Shown here: one piece after another, positions 55,162 to 64,000 of the stretch | Position numbering within the stretch: position 1 is the first letter of the stretch | Layout: every line of letters starts with the position of its first letter | Assembly (NCBI GenBank): GCA_023014485.1 | Contig: JAJOZX010000487.1 | Span: forward strand, 300,501 to 364,500 | Reading direction: 5' to 3' | Length of the DNA: 64,000 nt | Source of the DNA: Bathynomus jamesi | Taxonomy: Eukaryota > Arthropoda > Malacostraca > Isopoda > Cirolanidae | Translations under genes and position numbers: made by a program | Notes under the pieces: model-generated | What the model saw: only the letters and a program-made list of their open reading frames with translations | Database searches by the model: none | What the model was told of the DNA's origin: nothing

Positions 55162-56013
55162 TACACCATTTCCCCCGACCACTTTTATGTTACACAGCCC
55201 TCCTCTGCCTCTTTTGACGCACAGAGCTGCTTAGGCCTATCAAATTGGAGCGTGAATCATACGAGGTTGGATTGTGTGAATTTCAACTGACCAGCAAACT
55301 TTTAAGTGTTGAGAAGAAAGAAACCGTTTATATGATTCTTAGAAGGCATGATGAATGTGAAAAATTAGGTGTAACTTTAGATGATACTATGTGTTCGGCA
55401 CGGAACAGGGGCGCACAGTACTACACTACAGAAATAACACTAGGTCTGGGGCATTATGACACTGCCGTGGATATTGTAAGTGCCTTGAACGGGAGCCTGA
55501 AAAGCTCAAACCTTACGTCTGATTTACTTTTTGAAGTCGTAAATAGAGATACACCAGCAACATACTTTGCTGTTAAAATCTGAGGCGAGTAGAAATATTA
55601 AAGACAAAGAGCTTTAAAAATTTTACCGGGGGTAAATATGGAAATATGGCCTAGCCTTCCAAAGAGATACTTTCTACGAACTACCATATGATTTGGTCAG
55701 TTTATTGTACCAGCTAAAATTGGAGAATTTGAACAATAGTGGTCCTCCCCCTCCTATGTGTTATATTTACAGCAACATTATGGAACACCAATTTGTTGGG
55801 GGTCAGTCAGGTACGATTGTAACGTATTTCGCACATACCCAATCATAGTGGAAAGAGTTTGAGTATTACAGATGATAAGCCTCATTATGTCAAAGTCGCA
55901 ACTAACTTACTAAGCAGTATTTAAATATATATAAATACGATTGAAGGTGAAAGTTATCGATTCGGTTATGGGAGCTTGACCGTGAAGCTTCACTTCCGCC
56001 GCGTTGCGACAGA
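55162..56013 (+). pseudogene. Polinton minor capsid (penton-like) protein
   Basis: The start region reads SPDHFYVTQPSSASFDAQS near 55170. The frame 55245-55583 follows with YEVGLCEFQLTSKLLSVEKK and YYTTEITLGLGHYDTAVDI. The C-terminal region near 55755-56010 is readable in mixed frames as CYIYSNIMEHQFVGG, KPHYVKVATN and GYGSLTVKLHFRR. This pattern is that of the single jelly-roll penton-type protein of Polintons. At least four frameshifts. It would form capsid vertices. Confidence 0.65.
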
Positions 56014-56235
56014 ATGAAGCAAAGACCTTTTACTGTCTACCGAGGCGTAAGGCATCAGCATGAAAGTGGTATTGGATCCATTTTTTCATCTATACTGCGT
56101 ACGGCTGTCCCCTTACTGAAGAGTGGTGCCAAATATCTTGGCCGAAAGGCCTTACAATCAGGGCTTAATACCGTTGAAGATACAATAGCAGGCACCAAGC
56201 CTAAAGAAGCTCTCAAAAAACATTTACGCGGCTGA
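56014..56235 (+). CDS. Small Polinton virion-type protein, 73 aa
   Basis: Uninterrupted frame MKQRPFTVYRGVRHQHESG to KEALKKHLRG. Residues 21-50 form a Gly-rich amphipathic stretch (GIGSIFSSILRTAVPLLKSG) like membrane-active capsid-internal proteins of Polintons and adintoviruses, comparable in style to adenovirus core/pVI proteins. The function is inferred from pattern and position between penton and major capsid genes. Confidence 0.7.
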   Translation: MKQRPFTVYRGVRHQHESGIGSIFSSILRTAVPLLKSGAKYLGRKALQSGLNTVEDTIAGTKPKEALKKHLRG

Positions 56236-56244
56236 GGAAATAAA

Positions 56245-56331
56245 ATGAAGGCGGTGAAGAAAAATCGCGTTGTATGGAGAAAGAAATATAAACGGGTCCT
56301 AAATCGAGGTGTTAAGCGGAAAAGAGCTTAA
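56245..56331 (+). CDS. Tiny very basic Polinton peptide, 28 aa
   Basis: ATG 56245 to TAA 56329-56331. Fourteen Lys/Arg among 28 residues (for example VVWRKKYKRVLNRGVKRKRA). It lies between the amphipathic 73-aa protein and the major capsid gene. Probably a DNA-condensing core-like peptide, or the tail of the previous protein after a shift. Confidence 0.45.
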   Translation: MKAVKKNRVVWRKKYKRVLNRGVKRKRA

Positions 56332-56470
56332 AAAAAGAAAAAAAATGTTCTAAACATATAAGGCCAATGGCTGATCACTTTTGTAACCGATATAAGTTAA
56401 GCCTTTTACAATTGGCTCTCATAATCGAGTGAGCAATTAGTGTGAGAGGTATCGTTATTATTCCAACGTC

Positions 56471-57738
56471 ATGGCGCGTTTTATTTACCGGCACAGTTTA
56501 GAATGTTGTAAATCTGAGCTAGCTCTCTTTCATATTCCACCTACACAGACATCTATAACTGAATTCGAATTTATTACAGTTAACCCGTTAAACATTCTTA
56601 GTTCTCCGAGTGCCTCTATAGAATTCGTTATTCCAAGCGCAGGCCAATACTTTTATGAGCCGATAAACATACCGTATACTGTATATGTCGCCAAACTGAG
56701 AACAGCACATTCAGATGGGTCAGATTGCGGAAACGATACATACAGGGAAACGAACTTCCTACACGCCATATTCAGTCAGTGTAGCCTATATTTAAATCAG
56801 ACAAATATTTCCTCAGGATTTGGCTTGTTCTTACTTGGAATGTACTCAACTTTTCAAAAGACGCAAAGGAAACCTTTCTGACGGCTGAAGGTTATTATCA
56901 TCCTAAAGAGGAGTCATACAAAAAGTAAATTTAAGAAATCTAAAAAGAAAATTTACGACTACTATGGGCCTCTGCGCGTTGACTTATCGTTCCAGGAGAA
57001 GTTTCTTGTGAATGGGGTCGACATTAAATTTAAAATTACCCGTATGGCACCAGAGATTTGCTTAAACCTGGACGCGGCCGAAGAAGAGTGCGAAGCCTAT
57101 AGTGATTCATATTATGGAAACTTATCTTCGTGTACGGCGAGTGAAGTTAAACTCTGCTTAGCAAATTGAAATTGAGAAAAATTTACTGAGGGCCACAGCC
57201 ACATACTCTATTAATAGGGTCCAAATGAAGCTAGTTACAATCCCTTCAGGTTTAACATCCAAGCAGAGATAAAATGTTGCTCTCCGAGTTCTGCATAAAA
57301 GAATATTGCTCGGAATGTTGGAGTATGACTCTGAGGGTAGAAAATATAAAAAAATCTGCCTTTAAATTAAAAAACTTGAAAAATGACTTTAAAAATATTA
57401 CGCTGTTTGTCAACGGCTCAGGTACAGGGGGTTCACTAGAAACGAGTTATTCTACAGATGCCAAGTTTTCACTTTGGGCGAGAGCGTATCACAATCTAGC
57501 TCACAGTGTCGGTGGTTGTGATGGAATCGGTACAAGCGTGACGCAGAACGAGTTTGTTGAGGGGGTTAACTTATATCCCTTTGATCTCTCGCCAGATTAT
57601 TCTGCAAGTGCGGACACACACATAAGTCCCCAACAGCACGGAAATGTAGCAATAACGCTTGAGTTTGGCACGTCTTTAGTCGCACCTATTACCCTGGTAT
57701 TTTACCTGGAATCTCAGACCTTGATTGAAGTTGATTGA
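56471..57738 (+). pseudogene. Polinton major capsid protein (double jelly-roll)
   Basis: It starts MARFIYRHSLECCKSELALF at 56471. The first part (to 56881) contains SASIEFVIPSAGQYFYEPIN. It resumes after frame breaks as KKIYDYYGPLRVDLSFQEKF (56944), with APEICLNLD near 57050. The last frame (57274-57738) has LYPFDLSPDYSASADTHISP and LVFYLESQTLIEVD, the typical C-terminal strand region. Length about 420 residues. Frameshifts lie near 56882, 57170 and 57290. It would build the icosahedral shell. The stop at 57736-57738 is immediately followed by Penelope-like sequence. Confidence 0.85.
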
Positions 57739-58290
57739 AGTTGATCCAAATCCACATGAGATTCCAGAATAATACACATGTCATCAACATAACGGAACCA
57801 ATTGACCCCCGGCACCAAAGATTCTGGCAAAAAATTAACTTCAAAAAATTCCATAAAAAATGTTGGTTAAAATTGGAAAGAGCGAAGAGCTCGTCGGTAA
57901 ACCCACCTTTTGTCTAAAAAAAGACTCATTAAAAGAAAAATAGTTATGTTTCGAGCAAAGTCTAATAAGCTCCAAAATAATTCCATAATCAAACGGAATG
58001 ATCTCAGGATGATCATAAAGCCACTCTGCTAGGAACTGCAAGGTTAGATCCAAAGGGGCTCTAGTAAACAAAGATACCATGTCAAAACTTACCAATTTTT
58101 TTCCCGATAAGTCTGTACCTCGAAGTTTGTCAACAAACTCTGCAGAATTTTTAAGATGTGCTACCGAGATTTGGCCTACTAATGGCGAAAAGCAGCTCGA
58201 AAGCCATTTAGACAGCTGCTCAGTAGAACTTTCCACATTAAAAATAATAGGGCGGTAAAGGTACTGAGGGTTTATACACCTTTGGAAGCC
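57739..58290 (-). pseudogene. Penelope-like element reverse transcriptase, core fragment
   Basis: Minus strand: WLPKVYKPSVPLPP near 58285, then GKKLVSFDMVSLFTRAPLDL (first catalytic Asp) at about 58100. FFRQKVGLPTSSSLFPILTN follows at 57895 (the usual GLPMGSPLSP is altered). The catalytic RYVDDMCIILES is at 57770-57794 (YVDD codons 57780-57791). The gene is cut at 57739 next to the Polinton capsid stop. Its upstream part lies beyond the repeat array at 60179-60784. Confidence 0.85.
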
Positions 58291-58310
58291 AATATATATA
58301 TATATATATA

Positions 58311-60134
58311 CACAAACTCAGAATGGTTCCCTGAGAACATTATATGTTAAACACAGACCGTGCATGGAACAAGGAACTCTTCTGGGAAAATTAAATCCAC
58401 TATAGTCCGAATAAGTAATGGTAAATGACAAATACCATAGTTTTTTTCCTTTTTCATGATTTTAGCCCGACGTGGGCAACGGGTCTCTCGCAAAGAGATC
58501 CCATAAATATAGCTTCCCTCACCAGCTATCTGCATAAGCAGACAGGATCCAGCTTTGGGACGTGGATCTAGGGTTTAAAGCAAGCCCAGATCCCTACACT
58601 CAGAACCTCTATATAAGTAAAAGACTCGTTGCATTCACGTCGTGTTGAATAAATCAAAGAAAAAGGGGGTAACTATTGTATTTTTAGCCAAAAAAACCAA
58701 AACTTAAACCTCAACCGGGACATTGAGCGTCCACTTTTCAAGGCACGAAACACGTCCGTTTAGTATACACAAACTCAGAATGGTTCCCTGAGAACATTAT
58801 ATGTTAAACACAGACCGTGCATGGAACAAGGAACTCTTCTGGGAAAATTAAATCCACTATAGTCCGAATAAGTAATGGTAAATGACAAATACCATAGTTT
58901 TTTTCCTTTTTCATGATTTTAGCCCGACGTGGGCAACGGGTCTCTCGCAAAGAGATCCCATAAATATAGCTTCCCTCACCAGCTATCTGCAAAGCAGACA
59001 GGATCCAGCTTTGGGACGTGGATCTAGGGTTTAAAGCAAGCCCAGATCCCTACACTCAGAACCTCTATATAAGTAAAAGACTCGTTGCATTCACGTCGTG
59101 TTGAATAAATCAAAGAAAAAGGGGGTAACTATTGTATTTTTAGCCAAAAAAACCAAAACTTAAACCTCAACCGGGACATTGAGCGTCCACTTTTCAAGGC
59201 ACGAAACACGTCCGTTTAGTATACACAAACTCAGAATGGTTCCCTGAGAACATTATATGTTAAACACAGACCGTGCGTGGAACAAGGAACTCTTCTGGGA
59301 AAATTAAATCCACTATAGTCCGAATAAGTAATGGTAAATGACAAATACCATAGTTTTTTTCCTTTTTCATGATTTTAGCCCGACGTGGGCAACGGGTCTC
59401 TCGCAAAGAGATCCCATAAATATAGCTTCCCTCACCAGCTATCTGCAAAGCAGACAGGATCCAGCTTTGGGACGTGGATCTAGGGTTTAAAGCAAGCCCA
59501 GATCCCTACACTCAGAACCTCTATATAAGTAAAAGACTCGTTGCATTCACGTCGTGTTGAATAAATCAAAGAAAAAGGGGGTAACTATTGTATTTTTAGC
59601 CAAAAAAACCAAAACTTAAACCTCAACCGGGACTTAATTTTCCCAGAAGAGTTCCTTGTTCCATGCACGGTCTGTGTTTAACATATAATGTTCTCAGGGA
59701 ACCATTCTGAGTTTGTGTATACTAAACGGACGTGTTTCGTGCCTTGAAAAGTGGACGCTCAATGTCCCGGTTGAGGTTTAAGTTTTGTTTTTTTTGGCTA
59801 AAAATAAATAGTTACCCCCTTTTTCTTTGATTTATTCAACACGACGTGAATGCAACGAGTCTTTTACTTATATAGAGGTTCTGAGTGTAGGGATCTGGGC
59901 TTGCTTTAAACCCTAGATCCACGTCCCAAAGCTGGATCCTGTCTGCTTTGCAGATAGCTGGTGAGGGAAGCTATATTTATGGGATCTCTTTGCGAGAGAC
60001 CCGTTGCCCACGTCGGGCTAAAATCATGAAAAAGGAAAAAAACTATGGTATTTGTCATTTACCATTACTTATTCGGACTATAGTGGATTTAATTTTCCCA
60101 GAAGAGTTCCTTGTTCCATGCACGGTCTGTGTTT

Positions 60135-60138
<4 letters not shown>
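58311..60138. repeat. 457-bp tandem repeat array with an inverted copy
   Basis: Copies at 58311-58766, 58767-59222 and 59223-59634 (truncated) are nearly identical direct repeats. 59635-60138 is the same sequence inverted, slightly more than one unit, so a palindrome centre lies near 59634. TA runs bound the array (58291-58310 and 60139-60177). It splits a Penelope-like reverse transcriptase frame. A dispersed copy is at 9840-10103. Confidence 0.95.
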
Positions 60139-60178
<40 letters not shown>

Positions 60179-60784
60179 AAGATGGGGCAAATAAGATTTA
60201 AATCTTTGAAAAAGTTCGGGAGAATCCCTAAGGATTCTTCTCAACTCCTTATTAAAAGAAGTCTGGGAAGCTTTTAGTGGATCACTGCTGACTTTGGAAT
60301 AAACGAACTCATCGGCCAACATGATATTCATTTTAGCGATGTAATCACACGTATTCAGGATAACTACTTTATTTCCTTTATCAGACTTCATAAGCATAAG
60401 GTTCGAGTTATATTTTAGTCTGGAAAGGGCATCCAACAAAATCTTGAGAAACCTAGAACCCTTACCCAAAGAGTGAAAGATTTCATTTAAAAGAAATCCC
60501 TTCAGAGTAAATAAATTAAGATTAGAAGCTTTGCAGTATTTGGCAAAGTACTCGAACGAGCTTAAAAAGTTGACCAAACAACTGGCATTCGCAGTAAAGG
60601 AAAATTTCAATCCGAACCCCAGGGCAGCCTTTTCCAAATCAGAAAGATGTACATTTGTAAGATTGACCACAGAGTCCAAATTGTTAAATTTAAACCATGG
60701 ACTGTCCCTGAATAGTTTATCAAACTTCGAATCAAGGTCTCGTTTAATTGACACCAAAGGAAATTTTTTTGCAAGAATGAGCAT
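60179..60784 (-). pseudogene. Penelope-like element, N-terminal part
   Basis: The frame from MLILAKKFPLVSIKRDLDSK at 60784 reads about 200 residues. It contains LTNVHLSDLEKAALGFGLKF, typical of the Penelope N-terminal region, and LMLMKSDKGNKVVILNTCDY, an RT motif 1-2 region, ending FKSYLPHLL at the TA tract. With the fragment at 57739-58290 it makes one minus-strand gene separated by 1.9 kb of inserted array. Confidence 0.82.
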
Positions 60785-60789
60785 TATCT

Positions 60790-61418
60790 AAAATCTATCT
60801 AAATCTACTTCGGAAGTTCGGAGGCATTTTGAAGCTGCCAAAATCAGCGTTGAAGAGGCAAAGAAATGGACAGCATTGCAGTTTCTGGAGTTTATTGTGA
60901 AATGGGATTTTTGTCACTGTGTTTGAGATTCTTTTTGACTGTCTGTGTGACAGTGAGTGGTGTCTATTGCTTCATGTGAAAGAAGTTTTTCCAAATTGAA
61001 ATTGATAAAAAATTTCTTTCGCTCGACCATGAGTCAGACAAGATTGACAAATCTGGCTTTACTTTCAATTGAACATGAATATGCAAAGAAGGTGAATTTT
61101 GATGAGGTCATTGATCAGAAACTAAGGCTCGAAAGCAGAGACTGTGAATCCTCTCTATTTACCTTTGGAGAATAGGCTGAGCGTTGAGACTGGATTTCCT
61201 GTTTTTTGTATAAAATAAAATGTAGTATTACCTGTTCACTGAATTTTTAATGTCCTGCATTTTTCTTATTTCCAATTTGCTCATGACAGTACTGTACTGT
61301 TTAAAAATCTACTTGCAAACATAATATATTTTTCTGTGTGTTTAAATTTTAAAATTATTTATGGGGGGTGCCAAAGGAAGGATCCGCCCCGGGTGCCAAA
61401 TACTTTGGTACGCCCCTG
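60790..61418 (+). pseudogene. hAT element 3' remnant with transposase C-terminus
   Basis: Codons 60957-61175 read SCERSFSKLKLIKNFFRSTM and following, the hAT C-terminal dimerisation region with catalytic Glu, related to but distinct from the 44-47 kb hAT. The element ends with CCAAATACTTTGGTACGCCCCTG at 61418, a hAT CAGGGGCG-type terminus. The 5' end is missing. It separates Penelope-like fragments of opposite orientation. Confidence 0.78.
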
Positions 61419-62165
61419 TTTGGATGTTCTTATTTTAAGAGATCCCAACCAAAGACCTTCTTTCAAAATATTTAGAAAGCCTACGCATTCAGACAGCTAC
61501 ATTCATGCTTTTTCCAATCATGCTCTCTGTACTAAAAAAGGCGTTAATTTGGATCTCTTTTTGAGAGCTTTCAGGGTTTGTGACCCCATTTATCTTGATG
61601 AGGAAGTTTTACATATTAAAAGTATATTTAGAGGTTTGAGTTATTCCAGTTTGTTCATTCATAAAGCTTATTTCGCCGGTAGGAGATCTTTCTTCTCTCC
61701 TAAAATTAGGAATCTTGATAAAGACGCTTTACTCCTGAAAGTGCCTTTGAGGTTAACAAAGGGCTTTCCTCACTTTTGCCACAGCGGATTAAGTTGGTCT
61801 CCGCTGTGCCAAATAAATTGTCTTCGTTATCCGTCATCCTATTACAAAAGTCTCCAACAATTCTGGCGTAGTTTATGAAATCCCATGTGGAGGCTGCCCT
61901 CAAATATACATCAGAGTCAAATGATTTTCAGAGAAGGATTAATTCCCACAAACGTGACCTGAGATCAGGAAATACTTATAGTAGCTTGGTTCAGCATAGG
62001 GAACTTCATAATAATATTTTTAATTTTCAGGATTCTAAACCTATTTTGAAGGACAGGGACCAGGAACAGAGACAAATATACGAGGCATTTTATATTTTAG
62101 GAGAAAACACTATTTCAAATATTAAGCTGTCCTACAGTATGGATAGCTTTATTTTTAAATTTTAA
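61419..62165 (+). pseudogene. Penelope-like element, C-terminal part
   Basis: Plus strand: LILRDPNQRPSFKIFRKPTH and SDSYIHAFSNHALCTKKGVN, the RT thumb region of Penelope-like elements, to about 61860. Frame 61875-62165 follows with RRINSHKRDLRSGNTYSSLV, which resembles the C-terminal half of the GIY-YIG endonuclease. The GIY-YIG box itself is not visible. The orientation is opposite to the N-terminal and RT core parts on the other side, so it is a separate copy or an inversion. Confidence 0.75.
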
Positions 62166-62545
62166 AATATTTTAGGGCAATTTCGGGTCGTGACTGGCTG
62201 CCAGATGCACAGGACTGATTTTTACTTAAAGATTTCTCACCTTGAATGTTTGAAATCTGAAAAATTTTTTTGCTTTCGCCAACTGCCAGACGTATGACAG
62301 CCACCATCTCTTTGTCTGTGATTATGCCTTAACACAGTCATTTATACTTCAGCTCTTCCGCAGGACGGAAGTTTTTAACCTTGTTGGGAATTTAAGTAGT
62401 TTATGGCTTTGAAAAGGGCTTGGTTGTGACCGGCCAAAATTAATTAGCCTTTTTAAACACTGTTTTGGTTCTTTTCCTTGCGGGTTTGGGTGAGCTTATA
62501 TTGTTGCGGTAAATGCAATCAAAGTTTATATAGATATATAAGGTT
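62166..62545. other. No gene recognised; probable Penelope-like 3' sequence
   Basis: Continues from the Penelope-like C-terminus without coding capacity. Nothing specific was recognised. Confidence 0.4.
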
Positions 62546-63188
62546 GTAACATATTCTGCTCGATTTTTTGGTTCATTCAGAACAAAAATTAAAGGACTTA
62601 TAAGGACAAATTTGCTCGAATTTTTAGTTTATTCACAACAAAAATTAAATGACATAATGACAAATTAATCATCAATATAATTCCCTTCTTTTTCTATAAC
62701 CTCCTCCCACCTGTAGAAAAGTTTTTTTATGCCACGTTCGAAGAAATCCCTTGGTTTCGAGTTAAAAAAAGCGATCACTTCGTTTTCGATAGCTTCCCTG
62801 GATTGCAACTTTTGGCCATCTAGGTGGTGTTGCAGACTTCTGAATAAATGGTAGTCTGAAGGTGCGATGTCCGGAGAATAAGGTGGATGAGGCATTTTTT
62901 CCCAACCAAATGCCTCCAAATGGGCAGTGGTGATTCGAGCAGTGTGAGGGCGCACGTTATCCTGGTGGACTAGAATACCTCTGCGATTAATTAATGCAGG
63001 ACGTTTTTCTTGTAATGACATTTTCAATCGTTGGAGTTGTTGGCAGTAGACTTCAGCTGTGATTGTTTGGTTATCTGGCAGAAGCTCAAAATGAATAATT
63101 CCTTGCATATCCCACCAAACGCATAGCAAAATTTTTTTTGGATTGGGTCTATTCCTTGGTTGAGGTTCAGGCTCTGTTTCACAGCTAA
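62546..63188 (-). pseudogene. Canonical mariner transposase, C-terminal part
   Basis: Minus strand from 63188 to the stop at 62665. KKILLCVWWDMQGIIHFELL is followed by LVHQDNVRPHTAR with the second catalytic Asp, then YSPDIAPSDYHLFRSLQHH with the third. There are 34 residues between them, which is DD34D. The 5' part of the gene is missing because a hAT begins at 63189 inside the coding frame. The frame is open right up to that junction. Confidence 0.9.
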
Positions 63189-63333
63189 GCAGGGCCGTTT
63201 CCTGGCATAAGCAGACTAAGCGGCCGCTTAGGGCCCCACTGCTATTGGGGGGGCCCCTAGACAGGTTCCCAGGTCATAGATCAGTGGGCAAGAATAGGAA
63301 TATAGCTGAAGTTATTATTAAAATTATTGGTTA

Positions 63334-63350
63334 TTATTATTATTATCCTC

Positions 63351-63398
<48 letters not shown>

Positions 63399-63845
63399 GT
63401 CGTATTAATTAAAGTTTTTGTATGAGACAAATGTGATAAAACGGAGACAAACGAAACGTTTTGGTCGTTACGTGTAAATAACTATTGTGAAATCTTATTT
63501 CTATATTATTTAACTTTATTCTTACTATATGTTTATACTTTCCTAAATGCTTAATTTTTCTAGTATTGTAAAACATTATTTCACTAATTTACTAATTATA
63601 TTATTAAGAGATTTTGTAACACTTTAAAACCTAGGATTATTTTCGTTATGTTTTCAAGTTTATTAATTGTTTTCTCATCTTTTTCAGATAATGTGAATTT
63701 TGTTGGTTAAAACATAAATGGTCTGATTATTTGAATGTATTTGATTAACGTTACAATTATAACAATTATTATTATTATTATTTTTATTATTATTATTATT
63801 ATTATTATCATCAGCATCATTATTATCATGATTATTATTATTTAG
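63334..63845. repeat. (ATT)n microsatellites within the hAT 5' region
   Basis: ATT/TTA trinucleotide runs at 63334-63399 and 63763-63845, separated by AT-rich unique sequence. Confidence 0.9.
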
Positions 63846-63891
63846 TAGATTAGTTGTGGTTAACTAGATGTGACTTCGTGCATCTTGGAAA

Positions 63892-63967
63892 ATGAAACAT
63901 TATCCATCAGGAGCTGAAAAACGGAAAAAGAAGAAAATAGAGGAGGAGAAGCTTTCCAGTAGCACAG
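63892..63967 (+). CDS. hAT transposase first exon (partial gene)
   Basis: ATG 63892 opens MKHYPSGAEKRKKKKIEEEK and reads to a donor site AG|GTGAGA at 63967-63968. The basic YPSGAEKRKKKK start is typical of ZMYM1-like hAT transposases, and the exon structure mirrors exon 1 of the 43988-47801 element. The rest lies beyond the window. Confidence 0.7.
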
Positions 63968-64000
63968 GTGAGATGTGCCACGTGTATATTCTTGTGATTA

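Larger units (their letters stand above)
63189..64000 (+). mobile_element. hAT element, left end, runs off the window
   Basis: It begins CAGGGCCGTTTCCTGGC inside the mariner gene. The expected 8-bp target copy is CAGCTAAG (63181-63188), and its partner should lie outside the window. It contains ATT-rich microsatellites (63334-63399 and 63763-63845). Confidence 0.75.

Noticed and set aside
58347..60136. 62-aa frame MQIAGEGSYIYGISL repeated four times
   Set aside because: It recurs only because the 457-bp unit is repeated. No domain, and the copy at 9892 changes it freely.
58311..60138. CRISPR-like array of repeats
   Set aside because: Units are 457 bp without short spacers, one is inverted, and the DNA is eukaryotic.

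Overview
This is eukaryotic, metazoan DNA with no recognisable host gene. It is AT-rich and packed with long (TA)n, (GT)n, (GA)n and (ATT)n microsatellites. Nearly every coding stretch belongs to a mobile element. The element mix (mariner DD34D, DD41D-like and DUF4817-type, Tc1 DD34E, hAT, a Mutator-like MITE, Penelope-like, Jockey-type non-LTR, tRNA-derived SINEs and a Polinton/Maverick) suggests an invertebrate, most likely an arthropod such as a crustacean. A cephalopod is not excluded. Species assignment is inference only.

Layout: 1-7592 is a large imperfect inverted repeat running off the left window edge, with SINE and mariner debris in its left arm. 8509-9596 is a second hairpin-like inverted repeat. 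10.7-11.7 kb holds a broken copy of an unknown gene that recurs in the Polinton. 11.7-14.9 kb is microsatellite and tandem-repeat DNA with a hAT-type MITE. 14.9-25 kb holds tRNA-like SINE clusters, a mariner deletion derivative, a decayed hAT-like transposase split by a Mutator-like MITE with 9-bp target duplication, a foldback mariner and a decayed Tc1. 25.1-26.7 kb is a nearly intact Tc1. 29-32.2 kb carries hAT-like pieces. 32.7-36.3 kb is a non-LTR retrotransposon with a CCCH-finger ORF1, interrupted by a mariner-like element with a full-length ORF. 36.3-38.27 kb is a Jockey-type retrotransposon.

The centrepiece is a decayed Polinton/Maverick (virus-like transposon) at about 38.27-57.74 kb. 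Minus-strand genes on the left are unknown ORFs, protein-primed DNA polymerase B and a PolB-linked protein. Plus-strand genes on the right are packaging ATPase, small capsid-associated ORFs, integrase with chromodomain, a penton-like protein, two small basic or amphipathic proteins and the double jelly-roll major capsid protein. No cysteine protease or terminal inverted repeats were found. PolB is split by a 3.8-kb hAT with perfect 8-bp duplication. The divergent intergenic region holds a mariner remnant that itself carries a 3.27-kb divergent hAT-like element.

To the right (57.74-62.2 kb) are pieces of a Penelope-like element in opposite orientations. They are split by a 457-bp tandem/inverted repeat array and by a hAT remnant. 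The window ends in a canonical mariner cut by the start of another hAT that runs off the edge. Most element genes are broken by single-base frameshifts, so either decay or uncorrected indels must be considered.
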